From NCBI GenBank assembly GCA_902627335.1, contig CACOIV010000006.1, forward strand, positions 1-61,696: a DNA stretch of 61,696 bases, read 5' to 3'. Positions 44,747-55,087 of this stretch are shown in pieces. The stretch is from an uncultured Prochlorococcus sp. (GTDB taxonomy: Bacteria > Cyanobacteriota > Cyanobacteriia > PCC-6307 > Cyanobiaceae). The notes below the pieces were generated by a model. It worked only from the letters and a program-made list of their open reading frames with translations, was not told where the DNA came from and ran no database searches. Within the stretch, counting starts at the first letter, position 1, and the number at the start of each line of letters is the position of its first letter. Position numbers and translations under genes: made by a program.

Positions 44747-45875
44747 GAAATTTTAGATAAAAAATATTAACTTTACTAATATCTTCAAAATGAACATCTA
44801 AATCCTTATCATTATTTTGTTCATAAAGGATTAAATCCCCCCCAATTTGAGTAGCTAGTTGTCTTGCTACATAAAGACCCACTCCAGACCCCTCCTTATC
44901 TTTTGAAGCATAACCTCTAAATCCTTTTTTAAAAATATTTAACTTTTCTTCTTTTGAAATAACTTTACCAGTATCAAAAATTAAAATTCCAAACTTTATA
45001 AACTTCACCCCTACTTCAGAATTTTTATTTGAATATTTAAAAGCATTCTCTAACAAATTTGCAACTATCTCAGCGATTACCCCATATCTTGAAGGAACTT
45101 CTTCTAGTATCCAATCTGGCCATTCAATATTTTGACACCACACTTTATTTTGTAACTTTGCACTGGCTTTGCCTCTCTCAAAAATAGGTAATAAAAGGCT
45201 TTGAAGACTTATAGTTTTATTAGATTTAAGATTTGGTGGGAGAAGTAATCTTTCATCACTAATTCCTCCTTTGATTTTTATAGTTTTATTTAGTTGATCA
45301 AAAGAATTTACATATTCATTTATTTGATTCTGCTCATTCAACATACTTTCGACAATATCCAAAGCATCGCTATCTGAGCCAAGTCTCTTTATGAGTAATT
45401 TTGCATAAGTTCTCAATGCAGCTAATGGATTTCTTAATTGATGAACGATAACTCCAACTTGATTTCTAAGATAATTAATTTCCTTATTATTGTTTTGCCT
45501 TTCAATTTCAATAGAAAAAGTTTTTGCCAATGAAGAGGCTAAAGCTTTTAATCTAGAGTCAAGTATTAATGGCCACTCACTATCTTTATACTCTGTTTCC
45601 ACCCTCAGTACCCCAATTAAGATATCCTCATCTTGTAACGGATACCATCTGCGATTTGCTGAGGCAAATTTTAATTCAGGATCATCATCTATAGGCAGTA
45701 GTGACCTATCAATTTGTGGCCACTGCCCTATCAACTCAAATCCAGCATTAGCACCCTCTTTCGCAGAAGCTAAATAAACGACTAGATGCCTTACCCCCAT
45801 AAAGCAGCCAAAACTCTCGAGCTGCTTTAAAACTAAATCTTCAAATTTAATAGAGGGCTTCATAATTAAAATCAA
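44724..45875 (-). CDS. Two-component sensor histidine kinase, Hik2/CSK-like
   Basis: 383 residues, soluble, no membrane helix. A GAF-like sensory region (about 5-135) precedes the phosphoacceptor box HQLRNPLAALRTYAKLL. The ATPase domain has an N-box (EIVANLLENAFKYS), a D-box (LIFDTGKVIS) and a G-box (GSGVGLYVARQLATQIGG). The layout matches the conserved cyanobacterial kinase Hik2, whose plastid relative CSK links photosynthetic redox state to transcription. No response regulator is adjacent. A start at the second Met (MKPSIKFEDL, 45863) is equally likely. Confidence 0.75.
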
Positions 45876-45940
45876 GAAATTTTTTCAAAAAAATTTCCAA
45901 AAAAGCTTGTAAAATATAAAAAAAGTATTAAGATTGTTAG

Positions 45941-46108
45941 GGATGGCTGAATTTGATCATCCTTTTTTATGAACCAATGTTCATAATTAATATGCTACAT
46001 CAGAGGTTGATGGGTCCTCTATGTATATATACAAGTGATTAAGTCACATTTAATTGATTAGTAAAACAAAATTTTACTTTTAATCAAAATAAAGAACTAT
46101 AGAGGATC
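45941..46108 (+). promoter_or_regulatory. Structured leader with alternative anti-SD pairing upstream of the DUF3155 gene
   Basis: The gap upstream of the DUF3155 gene holds several stem-loops. GGATG/CATCC (45941-45945, 45958-45962) is followed by six T. ATGAAC-CAAT-GTTCAT lies at 45969-45984. AGAGG (46002-46006) can pair with CCTCT (46016-46020). The same CCTCT region, as GGTCCTCTAT (46013-46022), can instead pair with ATAGAGGATC (46099-46108), which contains the ribosome binding site GAGG. The two pairings exclude each other, the logic of an RNA switch. TGTATATATACA at 46022-46033 could alternatively be a promoter element. No known riboswitch is recognised. Confidence 0.45.
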
Positions 46109-46115
46109 TAAATCA

Positions 46116-46484
46116 ATGTCAAAAAAAAGGAAAAGAATTAGCAGAAGAAGATTAGCAGGACAAAGAGTTATGGCTCATGTGCCTATTTATCATATTGAGA
46201 CAGGTAAGCATAAGCCTGTAACCGCAGCTAGAAGATTCATCGCTGAAAACGGCTTATCCGCACCATGCGTATTCAATGTGAGAAGAAATGAGCACACTAC
46301 TGATAGGTTCTTCTGGGGAGAAAAAGGATTATTTAGTGCGCAATACGCAGAAGAAAACCATTTTCTATTTCCGTCATTAAAAACTGTAGTCGAAGGCATT
46401 GGAGAAGAAAAGATTTTTGAAGGATTAGAATTATCTGCAGATGATTGGGAGGAAATTGAAGAGTATGAATACGCGTTTGTTTAG
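46116..46484 (+). CDS. DUF3155-family protein, 122 aa
   Basis: Cyanobacterial protein of unknown function. A very basic N-terminus (MSKKRKRISRRRLAGQRVM) suggests nucleic-acid or ribosome contact. The middle has HVPIYHIETGKHKPVTAARR and FFWGEKGLFSAQYAEENHF. The C-terminus is strongly acidic (DDWEEIEEYEYAF). A good ribosome binding site (GAGG) lies 10 bases upstream and may be masked by the leader structure. The stop codon shares bases with that of the convergent esterase gene. Confidence 0.7.
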   Translation: MSKKRKRISRRRLAGQRVMAHVPIYHIETGKHKPVTAARRFIAENGLSAPCVFNVRRNEHTTDRFFWGEKGLFSAQYAEENHFLFPSLKTVVEGIGEEKIFEGLELSADDWEEIEEYEYAFV

Positions 46485-47095
46485 AAAATAATATTAATTT
46501 CAGACTTTATAATATCGATAAAATTAATATCAATTTCATGAAATCCATTAAATTCATGCAATTTACAAGAATAATTTGAAGATTTTTTTAAGTCCCCATG
46601 AATTTGCCTGGAAGCTGCAACTGGCACAACTTCATCTTTTTCACCATGACTTAATAATATTGGTGAATTAATTTTTTTATCCCAATTAGGATGAGGATAT
46701 CCACTACAAGAGACTATTAAACCCAAATTTAATCTTGAACCAGCTGCAATACTCATAGCTGCCCCCTGAGAAAAACCTAGTAAGATCGTATTACTAAGCG
46801 GAATATTTTTATTGCCTATTTCTTTAAGTGTAGATATTAACTTATTAACCTCAAGTTCTGCTTCTGACCAATTAGCTGGATATAAACCATACCATTGTCT
46901 GCCAAAACTATCAGTTCTTAAATTAGGCGCTCTTAAAGAAATAATATCAAAATCTTTTTGTAAACCATCTGTGACCTCTTTCCCTATAGGTAAAAGATCA
47001 TTGGCATCAGCTCCCCAGCCATGAAGAAGAATTATTCTATATTTCGCACTTTTAGAGTTAATCGAAACATATTCATGATGCATAAAAGATTTCAT
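46481..47095 (-). CDS. Alpha/beta-hydrolase, carboxylesterase/phospholipase type
   Basis: 204 residues. The oxyanion region RIILLHGWGADANDLLPIG, the nucleophile elbow GFSQGAAMS, an Asp in GEKDEVVP and the catalytic His in FNGFHEID form the expected triad. This fits the small carboxylesterase (EstB / acyl-protein thioesterase-like) group. No signal peptide, so cytoplasmic. Substrate unknown. It diverges from purH with 34 bases between. Confidence 0.88.
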   Translation of the reverse strand: MKSFMHHEYVSINSKSAKYRIILLHGWGADANDLLPIGKEVTDGLQKDFDIISLRAPNLRTDSFGRQWYGLYPANWSEAELEVNKLISTLKEIGNKNIPLSNTILLGFSQGAAMSIAAGSRLNLGLIVSCSGYPHPNWDKKINSPILLSHGEKDEVVPVAASRQIHGDLKKSSNYSCKLHEFNGFHEIDINFIDIIKSEINIIF

Positions 47096-47129
47096 GTGTA
47101 TATTCTTAAGTAACTAAATAAAATTCTAA

Positions 47130-48674
47130 ATGTCTCCATTTGCTTTAATAAGTGTCTCTGATAAAACAAACATCATACCTTTTGCAAAAACTTTAGTTGA
47201 AAAATTTGATTACAGAATTCTATCAAGTGGAGGTACTGCTGAATATTTGCATCAAGCTAATATACCTGTGATCAAAGTTTCAGATTTCACAAAATCGCCA
47301 GAGATACTTGAAGGAAGGGTAAAAACACTTCATCCTAAAATTCATGGAGGAATTCTAGCAAAAAGAACTGATAAAAATCATATTAATGATTTGGCAGTGA
47401 ATGATTTTGAATTTATTGATCTTGTAGTTGTAAACCTATATCCTTTTCAACAAAAAATCAAAGATGATTGTGATTGGGATGAAGCAATAGAAAATATTGA
47501 TATTGGAGGTCCCTCTATGATTAGATCAGCTGCAAAAAATCATAAAGATGTCTCTATATTAATAGACCCTACTCAATATGATCATTTTTTAAGGGAGATA
47601 GAGAAAGGGAATCTCTCCGATCAATTTAGAACCAAATTAGCCTATGAAGCTTTTCAACATACTGCAGATTATGATGTAGCTATTTCTAATTGGATGAGCA
47701 AAGAAAAAAAGCTGGAGCAAAAATATCATTTAGATACGAAGCAATTAATTCAGACTCTGAGGTATGGGGAAAATCCACACCAAAAGGCTAATTGGTATGG
47801 TTCATATGATAAAGGATGGAAGAAAGCCAAGCAATTGCAAGGGAAAGAATTGAGTTATAACAATCTACTTGATCTAGAATCAGCTCTATCAACCGTTTTA
47901 GAGTTCAACAAAAACAAATCCAAACTAAGCTCAAATGCTGCGATTATACTAAAACACAATAATCCCTGTGGGGCCGCTATAAGTAGCTCTATTGAGGATG
48001 CTTTTAAAAAAGCACTTGCATGTGATCCTATTAGTGCATTTGGTGGAATAGTTGCCCTAAATAATATTGTTGATATTGATACGGCCAAACAACTTTCTAA
48101 TATATTTCTTGAATGCGTAGTAGCCCCATCTTTTAGCCAAGAAGCATTAGATATTCTTAAAAACAAAAAAAATCTAAGGCTTCTTGAATTAGATCTTAAA
48201 AATATTAATTACAAAAATCAATCTTCCTACAAATCAATTTTAGGTGGGCTATTAATTCAAGAAAGTGACAATATCGAAGATAATAGCCATGAATGGAAAT
48301 TAGTTACAAATAAAAAGCCAACTGAAGAGGAGTTTAAAGATTTAGATTTTGCATGGAAAATTTGCAAACATGTTAAATCTAATGCAATTGTAATTTCTAA
48401 AGGATTACAGACAATTGGAATTGGAGCGGGCCAAATGAATAGGGTAGGTGCTGCCAAAATAGCTCTTGAATCTGCAAAAAATTATTCAAAGGGCGGCTCA
48501 CTTGCAAGTGATGGGTTCTTCCCTTTCGCAGATAGTGTCGACATTGCAAATAAATATGGTATTAAATCAATTATTCAACCAGGAGGTAGTGTAAGAGATC
48601 AAGAATCAGTAGATATGTGTAATAAATTAGATATATCAATGATATTTACTAATAGAAGGCACTTCCTTCACTAA
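47130..48674 (+). CDS. purH: Bifunctional AICAR transformylase/IMP cyclohydrolase PurH
   Basis: Last two steps of IMP synthesis. 514 residues. The N-terminal cyclohydrolase (MGS-like) domain shows ALISVSDKTNIIPFAK, LSSGGTAEYL and EGRVKTLHPKIHGGILAKR. The C-terminal transformylase domain has LRYGENPHQKA and the catalytic KHNNPCGAAI (about 274-283). IGIGAGQMNRVGAAKIAL follows. It uses 10-formyl-tetrahydrofolate, linking to the folate genes in the window. Its stop shares bases with the convergent doxX gene. Confidence 0.96.
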   Translation: MSPFALISVSDKTNIIPFAKTLVEKFDYRILSSGGTAEYLHQANIPVIKVSDFTKSPEILEGRVKTLHPKIHGGILAKRTDKNHINDLAVNDFEFIDLVVVNLYPFQQKIKDDCDWDEAIENIDIGGPSMIRSAAKNHKDVSILIDPTQYDHFLREIEKGNLSDQFRTKLAYEAFQHTADYDVAISNWMSKEKKLEQKYHLDTKQLIQTLRYGENPHQKANWYGSYDKGWKKAKQLQGKELSYNNLLDLESALSTVLEFNKNKSKLSSNAAIILKHNNPCGAAISSSIEDAFKKALACDPISAFGGIVALNNIVDIDTAKQLSNIFLECVVAPSFSQEALDILKNKKNLRLLELDLKNINYKNQSSYKSILGGLLIQESDNIEDNSHEWKLVTNKKPTEEEFKDLDFAWKICKHVKSNAIVISKGLQTIGIGAGQMNRVGAAKIALESAKNYSKGGSLASDGFFPFADSVDIANKYGIKSIIQPGGSVRDQESVDMCNKLDISMIFTNRRHFLH

Positions 48675-49231
48675 TTACTCTTAGGATAATAAGTTATTTT
48701 ATTTGTCTTTCTAAATAAAGCTAATCTTCCTGGACCCGCACATAAGAAATAAAGCGAAATCGCTCCATAAATAAATGATAATTCAAATGCATAATTATGT
48801 CCCTCTACGACAGCCAGTGGGAACCCCTCTAAACCTGTATCCAACATATGGAAATATAAAGCAAATGCCATAGTTGAAAAGAGACCTAAAGCGGACAACC
48901 TAGCAAAAACACCAGTAGCCAAACCAATCGGGCACACTAACTGGGTTATTGCTGCACCAAATGTCCACACAACAGGGTCGCCAGGTAAAAAAGGAAAATA
49001 TTTACCAACAACAAATTCAGCAAAACCCTGCGGATCCTGAAGTTTTTCAAGTCCATGATGAATCATCAATAAAGAGAAGCCTATTCTTAGAATAAAAATT
49101 GATAATTCTCCCAAAATATTAACTTCAGGATTTCCAGAAGGATTAGCTACAACTACTTCTACCTTCTGGGGGGCTTTAGATGTATTCATTTGAGCGGTTT
49201 GATTTTGTTCAGGGAGTGATGTGTCTTCCAT
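48671..49231 (-). CDS. DoxX-family membrane protein
   Basis: 186 residues. A polar N-terminal tail (about 1-40) is followed by four hydrophobic segments typical of DoxX (LSIFILRIGFSLLMIHHGLE, then PVVWTFGAAITQLVCPIGLA, LGLFSTMAFALYFHML and NYAFELSFIYGAISLYFLCA). The conserved HHGLEKLQDP region is present. DoxX proteins are involved in redox or respiratory membrane functions, with no established substrate here. Confidence 0.88.
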   Translation of the reverse strand: MEDTSLPEQNQTAQMNTSKAPQKVEVVVANPSGNPEVNILGELSIFILRIGFSLLMIHHGLEKLQDPQGFAEFVVGKYFPFLPGDPVVWTFGAAITQLVCPIGLATGVFARLSALGLFSTMAFALYFHMLDTGLEGFPLAVVEGHNYAFELSFIYGAISLYFLCAGPGRLALFRKTNKITYYPKSN

Positions 49232-49317
49232 ATTACTTTTAAGTTTTTATTATTCTAAATAATAAAGTACATCTTTAGGAAATTTAAAAATTATTAAATT
49301 ACCAAGCTAATTTGAGA

Positions 49318-50514
49318 TTATGAAGTTAATAAAACTAGTTTTTCAATAACATCTGCTACAACTTTATCTGGAGTAGAGGCACCAGAGGTAATACCAACAT
49401 TAATATTCCCTTCCGGAATAAAATTTTTCTTCAATACCAAATCTGACTCAAGAGGCTTATGACATATTGAATTATTTTCTACTGAAATCCTATCTGGGGT
49501 ATCAATATGAAAAGACACAATATTATTGGTAACCGCAATTTCTTGAAGATGAGTTGTATTAGATGAATTAAATCCTCCTATAACTACAAGTATATCTAGA
49601 TCTTCATCAACTAATGAAAACATTGCATCTTGTCTCTCTTCAGTCGCATCACAAATAGTATTAAAAGCTAAGAAATGATCATTAATCTTTGCAGGACCAT
49701 ATTTTTTTAACATAGTATTTTCAAATAATTTTCCAATTTCTTCAGTCTCACTTTTGAGCATTGTAGTTTGATTCGCTACACCAACTCTTTCAAGATGTAT
49801 ATCAGGATCAAATCCTTTAGAGCAAGCTTTCGCAAACTTTTTCATAAATTCTTCTTTCTTCTCTTTGCCTAATATGTAATTTGAGACGTACTCTGCTTCC
49901 GCCAAATCAAAAACAACTAAATAATTTCCAGCAAAAGATCTTGTAGCTAAAGTTTCTTCATGTTTATATTTACCATGAATAATAGAGGTAAAAGTATGTT
50001 TTTTATGTTTCTCTACGGTATGCCAAACCTTCGACACCCAGGGACATGTAGTATCAATAATATGACATTCTTTCTCATGTAATAATTGCATTTCTTGAAC
50101 AGTAGCTCCAAAAGCTGGAAGAATAACAACATCTCCATGTGAAACTGATGAAAAATCCTTTATTCCATTTTTTGCAGAAATTATTTTCACATTCATTCTG
50201 CTTAAATGATTATTGACTGATGGATTATGGATTATTTCATTAGTCATCCAAATAGTTTCTTTTGGATAATGTCTTCGCGTCTCATAAGCCATTGCTACAG
50301 CGCGTTCGACACCCCAACAAAATCCAAATGATTTAGCTAATTGAATATTTAATCTGCCCTTTTGAAAAGTAAAATTATTTTCCCTTATAGATGCTATTAA
50401 TTCACTTTGATACGACTCCCCCAGAGCCTTTGCTCGCTGAGTAGGAGATTCAAAACCTCGACGGTTATACCTTCCTGAATGTTGTATGGCGTGTTTAACT
50501 GCTTGAGTATCCAT
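49318..50514 (-). CDS. ispH: 4-hydroxy-3-methylbut-2-enyl diphosphate reductase IspH
   Basis: Final enzyme of the MEP pathway, giving IPP and DMAPP for carotenoids, phytol and quinones. 398 residues, the long cyanobacterial/plastid form with an N-terminal extension and a middle insertion (about 215-245). Iron-sulfur ligands are C66 ([19 protein letters not shown]), C157 ([19 protein letters not shown]) and C288 ([16 protein letters not shown]). The gene is separated from the upstream amt by a terminator. Confidence 0.96.
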   Translation of the reverse strand: MDTQAVKHAIQHSGRYNRRGFESPTQRAKALGESYQSELIASIRENNFTFQKGRLNIQLAKSFGFCWGVERAVAMAYETRRHYPKETIWMTNEIIHNPSVNNHLSRMNVKIISAKNGIKDFSSVSHGDVVILPAFGATVQEMQLLHEKECHIIDTTCPWVSKVWHTVEKHKKHTFTSIIHGKYKHEETLATRSFAGNYLVVFDLAEAEYVSNYILGKEKKEEFMKKFAKACSKGFDPDIHLERVGVANQTTMLKSETEEIGKLFENTMLKKYGPAKINDHFLAFNTICDATEERQDAMFSLVDEDLDILVVIGGFNSSNTTHLQEIAVTNNIVSFHIDTPDRISVENNSICHKPLESDLVLKKNFIPEGNINVGITSGASTPDKVVADVIEKLVLLTS

Positions 50515-50553
50515 GCTTAAGATATTACAACATTTTCATTAAATTTAAAGAAA

Positions 50554-50586
50554 CAAAAAAAAACCTGACATAAGTCAGGTTTTTTA
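50554..50586 (-). terminator. Rho-independent terminator of amt
   Basis: ACCTGAC at 50563-50569 and GTCAGGT at 50574-50580 form a perfect 7-bp stem with loop ATAA. Flanking A and T runs extend the stem and give the T tract in the minus direction (A run at 50554-50562). It lies 16 bases after the amt stop and before ispH, so the two genes are separate transcription units. Confidence 0.88.
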
Positions 50587-50601
50587 TTTACAAAACTAAG
50601 T

Positions 50602-52062
50602 TTATTTACTAGAGGCAAAGTCAGGATATGCCTCCATTCCATGCTCTCCAATATCTAAACCTTGTATCTCTTCTTTTTCAGATACCCTGATTCCACCGAA
50701 TAATCCTCCGATTACTGACCAAGCTATCCAACATGTAACAAGTGTCCATATTGCATAAGCTGCACATCCTAGTGCTTGTATGAAGAATTGATTGAATCCA
50801 GCACCAACTAAGAAACCAAGAGGAGATCCATCACCTTGTATGTCATAGCCCCAAATACCTATAACTAAAGTTCCCCAGACGCCGCAAACTCCGTGTACTG
50901 AGAATGCGCCAACAGGATCATCAATTTCAGCAGCATCTAAAGCAGAAACTGAGAATACAACAATCACTCCTCCAACAAGGCCTGCAAGCCAAGAACCTAC
51001 AAGTGTTAAATTTGCACAGCCAGCAGTAATACTTACAAGTCCTGCAAGAATACCATTGATAATCATGGTTAAATCTGGTTTACCAGATGTCATTGTAGAA
51101 ATCAAAGTTGCGCCGATAGCTCCGCCTGCAGCAGCTAATGTTGTTGTAACTGCAACGTATGGAACCCATTGATCCATAGCTAATTGAGATCCTGGGTTGA
51201 ACCCATACCAACCAATCCATAAAACAAGGGCTCCCAAAGTTGCTATAGCCATATTATGGCCTGGCATTGCCTGAGGCTTTCCAGAAACAAACTTGCCAAT
51301 TCTTGGTCCAAGTAGCATAGCTCCGACTAATCCAGCCCAAGCTCCTACAGAGTGAACGATAGAGGATCCTGCAAAATCAACAAATCCTAATTCAGATAAC
51401 CAGCCACCATTCCACTGCCAACTTCCTGATATTGGATAAATCACTGCTGTTAGTACTAAAGCAAAAACAACAAATTCACCAAACTTGACTCTTTCAGCGA
51501 CAAGACCAGAAACAATTGTTGCAGCAGTACCAGCGAAAGCAGACTGGAATAGAAAATCTACAGTAGGGACTAATCCGCCATCAGCTACAGTTTCAGCTGT
51601 TACTGTAGGGTCAAAAAATAAACCATTAAAATACAGCCAACCTCCAGCTAAACTTTCTCCATACATAATTGAGTAACCGACAGTCCAATATGCAGTTACA
51701 GCAAGAGCAAATACGAAAAGGTTTTTTGCAAGAATGTTGACAGCGTTTTTTGAACGGCACATGCCTGCTTCAACCATAGCAAAACCAGCATTCATGAAGA
51801 TCACCAAAATTGTAGCGATCAAAAGCCATAAATTATTGGCAAGAAAAGCTGCGTTCAATTCAGGCAAATCAGCTGCATGAGCAGATAGATTGAAAATACC
51901 TAATCCAAATAAAGCTAATGGAACAGTTGCAAGCCACATAAGAGAGCGATTTGAACTGAATCCGCGAATACTCTTCAATAAGAGCATTGGGCCATTTACA
52001 AGACTTACATCTTGTAATTTTGACCTAGAGCGCCTTTGAGGCGTTTGCATTGCAGTGGTCAT
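50602..52062 (-). CDS. amt: Ammonium transporter Amt
   Basis: Membrane ammonium channel/transporter, the main nitrogen uptake protein of marine picocyanobacteria. 486 residues, with an N-terminal leader of about 60 residues (a likely signal peptide ending LSAHAADLP, about 56-66) and eleven hydrophobic segments. Family signatures seen are FMNAGFAMVEAGMCRSKNAV, VDFAGSSIVHSVGAWAGLVGA, MLGP-like LLGPRIGKF, WIGWYGFNPGS and VHGVCGVWGTL. An NtcA-type box and a leader hairpin lie upstream, supporting nitrogen control. A terminator follows. Confidence 0.95.
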   Translation of the reverse strand: MTTAMQTPQRRSRSKLQDVSLVNGPMLLLKSIRGFSSNRSLMWLATVPLALFGLGIFNLSAHAADLPELNAAFLANNLWLLIATILVIFMNAGFAMVEAGMCRSKNAVNILAKNLFVFALAVTAYWTVGYSIMYGESLAGGWLYFNGLFFDPTVTAETVADGGLVPTVDFLFQSAFAGTAATIVSGLVAERVKFGEFVVFALVLTAVIYPISGSWQWNGGWLSELGFVDFAGSSIVHSVGAWAGLVGAMLLGPRIGKFVSGKPQAMPGHNMAIATLGALVLWIGWYGFNPGSQLAMDQWVPYVAVTTTLAAAGGAIGATLISTMTSGKPDLTMIINGILAGLVSITAGCANLTLVGSWLAGLVGGVIVVFSVSALDAAEIDDPVGAFSVHGVCGVWGTLVIGIWGYDIQGDGSPLGFLVGAGFNQFFIQALGCAAYAIWTLVTCWIAWSVIGGLFGGIRVSEKEEIQGLDIGEHGMEAYPDFASSK

Positions 52063-52085
52063 AAAATTTTTTATTTACAAGAGAA

Positions 52086-52102
52086 AACAGGTTTCTCCTG
52101 TT
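52086..52102 (-). promoter_or_regulatory. hairpin in the amt leader
   Basis: AACAGG and CCTGTT form a perfect 6-bp stem with a 5-base loop, 24 bases upstream of the amt start codon on the minus strand. A short T tract follows in the transcription direction. It could stabilise the mRNA or attenuate transcription. Confidence 0.4.
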
Positions 52103-52143
52103 CTCTTCATATAAAATTTCACCAAAAAATATATTCATTGCTA

Positions 52144-52157
52144 GTAGTTGTTGATAC
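52144..52157 (-). promoter_or_regulatory. NtcA-type binding site upstream of amt
   Basis: GTA-N8-TAC, as GTATCAACAACTAC on the minus strand, matches the established consensus of NtcA, the cyanobacterial nitrogen regulator of the CRP family. It lies about 82-95 bases upstream of the amt ATG, a typical activator position. A -10 box at ideal spacing is not obvious, so the exact transcription start remains open. Confidence 0.65.
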
Positions 52158-52229
52158 CGTTTTGAGAGTTTATAAATATATATTTATTTTCAAATACTTT
52201 TAGTTGATTGATAATTTATCCAAAATTTA

Positions 52230-52979
52230 CTATCTAGTTTCTAATAAAGGAATAATTTTTTTCAAAGTTACATGATCTTTATGAAAAGCAAAACAGCAGG
52301 GTATGACTATCAAACCTTTCTTAATAGATTCGCGAAATAAGTCTCCATACAAAGGATCTGCTTCATCACCAGATGAAAAAAATTGTACATCCGTCCTTGT
52401 GATACAAGGTATTAAAACTCCTTTTGAATTTGGAATTATTTCCATTAATTCTCTTAAATGTTTTTGCCCCCTTGTTGTTATTGTGTCAGGGAAAAGAGCA
52501 ACGTCATCTTTAACCCAAGTAGTATTTTTCACTTCAATATAAATATTTCTTTTATCAGGATTTGATGATTTTGGAGTAATTAGAAAGTCTATCCTACTTT
52601 TATTCTCTGTCCCATAGGGTACTTCTGCCCTGACTAATTCTATTTCACCTAAAAATTCTTCTAATAGTTTATCATCGATAGTTTTTCTTATTAATTTATT
52701 TGCGAATAGTGTATTTACTCCAACCCATATTTTTTCACCTTGATAACTAATAATCTCTACTTGTTCCCATGTCCAAGAGAGTTTTCTTGTTGGGGAGGGC
52801 GAAAAACTTACCCTTACTCGCGAATCTTTTGTGATTAAACTTTTCATTGGCCCAGTATTTGGACAATGAGCAGTAATAGTAGTGCCATCATCAAGTTCAA
52901 TATCCGCAAGAAATCTTTTATATCTTTTTACTAACTTCCCCTCTTTTAAGGGTTCAAACGTAATCAATCGATTACACAT
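52230..52979 (-). CDS. sfsA: SfsA-family protein (sugar fermentation stimulation / DNA-binding)
   Basis: About 249 residues from Met at 52979 ([20 protein letters not shown]). A Met at 53012 would add 11 residues ([11 protein letters not shown]) that are not typical of the family. The conserved [48 protein letters not shown] and [17 protein letters not shown] match SfsA. The VKNTTW region resembles nuclease-type folds. Its cellular role in cyanobacteria is unknown. Confidence 0.9.
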   Translation of the reverse strand: MCNRLITFEPLKEGKLVKRYKRFLADIELDDGTTITAHCPNTGPMKSLITKDSRVRVSFSPSPTRKLSWTWEQVEIISYQGEKIWVGVNTLFANKLIRKTIDDKLLEEFLGEIELVRAEVPYGTENKSRIDFLITPKSSNPDKRNIYIEVKNTTWVKDDVALFPDTITTRGQKHLRELMEIIPNSKGVLIPCITRTDVQFFSSGDEADPLYGDLFRESIKKGLIVIPCCFAFHKDHVTLKKIIPLLETR

Positions 52980-53047
52980 TTTGTATAAAATAAAAAATTT
53001 ATTTATATACATTATTAAAATTTTGATAAAAAAGATATAACTATTAC

Positions 53048-54658
53048 ATGAAATCTTTTTTTAAAAATAATATTATTCAAATTTTCTTTGGAACTTTTTT
53101 AAGTAAATTTATTGGATTTATAAGACAAGTATTTATTGCGGGAGCTTATGGGATAGGTATTGCATATGACGCATATAACTATGCTTACATAATTCCTGGT
53201 TTCTTGATAATTATAATTGGCGGTATAAATGGTCCTCTTCACAATGCATTAGTAGCCGTCTTAACTCCTTTAAGAACAAAAGAGGCTGCAATTATACTTA
53301 ACCAGGTAAGTTTAAAAATAACATTCATACTACTATTGATCGGTTGTCTTATATTTGTAAAAGCAGACTTCATAATTCCGTTTCTTGCACCAAATTTAAA
53401 TAATGAAAGTCAAATCATTGCTATACAACAATTAAAAATACTTTCACCATGCATCCCTCTCTCTGGATTTATTGGACTTAGCTATGGCGCATTAAACACC
53501 AAAAATAAATTCTTAATATCTAGTTTTAGTCCATCTATCATTAGCTTAGTTACAGTAATTTTTATTGCATTTTCATGGCTAAATAATTTTCAAGATTTTG
53601 GAATAAGTTACTTATCTAGACCGTTATTATTAGCTACAGCAACCCTAACAGGCACAACAATACAGTTTTTTATTCAACTATACGAAATTTATAAAATTGG
53701 ATTATTAAATTTAAAAATCACTTGGATGAAAGCAACTCATGCAGAGAAAAGAATATTAAATCTTATATTACCCGCTTCCTTAGCTTCCGGGCTTGGACAA
53801 ATAAATGTTTTTGTGGATATGTTTTTTATTTCCAGTTTTAGAGGAGCAGCTTCGGGATTAGCTTATGGCAATCTTTTAATTCAAGCGCCGCTAGGCATAT
53901 TATCAAATATTGTAATTTTGCCTTTGCTCCCAAAATTTTCAAAACTAATCAACAAAAACAAAAAGGATTTAGTAAAGCAAATTTTAATTGAAGGTATAGA
54001 GTATTGTTTTCTATCAACTATATTTTTGGGCGGGTTGTTTATAACCTTTAATGGATTAATTGTTGAATTAGTTTTTCAAAGAGGTGCTTTTGATAACCAA
54101 GCAGTTTCTATAGTTCAAAACATTTTAATAGCTTATGCGGTTGGTATTCCATTTTATCTCTATAGAGATTTACTTATCAGATTTTATTACTCAATTGAAA
54201 AAACCAAACTACCTTTTCAAATAACTTTAGTTGGAATAGTTTTAAACATAATATTTGATTGGCTTCTAACAGGTGCTCCAACAATAAATAATGGGAATTT
54301 ACTTGGTTTTAATTATGGAGCTTTGGGAGTTGTTCTATCTTCAGGATTTGTCAACTTAATAGTATGTTCAATTTTATCATTGAGATTATCAAAAAATAAC
54401 TATGATATACCTAATCTTTTTATAATCAAAAAGGTTGTTTTTAAAGTAATTTCTAGCATTTTTGCTAGTTCAATATCCTTATCTTTATTAAATCAAATTC
54501 ATTATGCAAGATATAGTTTCATCTCAAAAATTACAACCTTAATAGTTGGTTTCACGGTTTTTACAATAATTTATTATGTTTTAACCAAATTCTTTAAAGT
54601 TAATAAATTATATTGGGAATCAAAAAATTTAAAAAAATTTATCAAGAATATCTTCTAG
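53048..54658 (+). CDS. murJ: Lipid II flippase MurJ (MviN)
   Basis: Flips the peptidoglycan precursor lipid II across the cytoplasmic membrane. 536 residues with about 14 hydrophobic segments. The family start is present as [20 protein letters not shown] (basic and Gly-rich), followed by [38 protein letters not shown] and [17 protein letters not shown]. The conserved [10 protein letters not shown] also occurs. It overlaps a convergent DUF3181 gene at the 3' end by 30 bases. Confidence 0.93.
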   Translation: MKSFFKNNIIQIFFGTFLSKFIGFIRQVFIAGAYGIGIAYDAYNYAYIIPGFLIIIIGGINGPLHNALVAVLTPLRTKEAAIILNQVSLKITFILLLIGCLIFVKADFIIPFLAPNLNNESQIIAIQQLKILSPCIPLSGFIGLSYGALNTKNKFLISSFSPSIISLVTVIFIAFSWLNNFQDFGISYLSRPLLLATATLTGTTIQFFIQLYEIYKIGLLNLKITWMKATHAEKRILNLILPASLASGLGQINVFVDMFFISSFRGAASGLAYGNLLIQAPLGILSNIVILPLLPKFSKLINKNKKDLVKQILIEGIEYCFLSTIFLGGLFITFNGLIVELVFQRGAFDNQAVSIVQNILIAYAVGIPFYLYRDLLIRFYYSIEKTKLPFQITLVGIVLNIIFDWLLTGAPTINNGNLLGFNYGALGVVLSSGFVNLIVCSILSLRLSKNNYDIPNLFIIKKVVFKVISSIFASSISLSLLNQIHYARYSFISKITTLIVGFTVFTIIYYVLTKFFKVNKLYWESKNLKKFIKNIF

Positions 54659-54916
54659 TTCTTTAACTTGAGCTTTTGCAATAAACTTGAATAGAGAAAT
54701 ATTTTCATTTCCACCACCAATACTTATATTGATAGATTTCAAACTTGTTTCTGCAGCAGCTTGAATACCCATTTGCATATTACTTATACACTCCAAAGCT
54801 AGTCTTCTTGAAAGTCCTGCATCACCAAGATAAAGATTCCATTTTTCAATCTTTAGACAAATTCTTTCAGAAATCAAATTTTCTAAATCACTAATTGTTG
54901 AATCATTTACATTCAT
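54629..54916 (-). CDS. DUF3181-family small protein, 95 aa
   Basis: Small conserved cyanobacterial protein of unknown function, mostly helical: ISDLENLISERICLKIEKWN, LYLGDAGLSRRLALECISN, MQMGIQAAAETSLKSI and [19 protein letters not shown]. No membrane segment or known catalytic motif. Its 3' end overlaps murJ by 30 bases on the opposite strand. The family assignment rests on recalled sequence similarity. Confidence 0.7.
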   Translation of the reverse strand: MNVNDSTISDLENLISERICLKIEKWNLYLGDAGLSRRLALECISNMQMGIQAAAETSLKSINISIGGGNENISLFKFIAKAQVKELEDILDKFF

Positions 54917-55087
54917 AATTAATTGCCAATATTATTAAATTAAATATAGTAAACCTTAAATTCTTCGAGGAGTTAAAGTCATTTGATTTTGAATATCTTA
55001 AATTTCTAAAAGAATGTTAATAATCAATATTTTAAAGAACCAGATGGTTGACTTAGAGACCCTAGAACAGAGATATTACAATAACGT

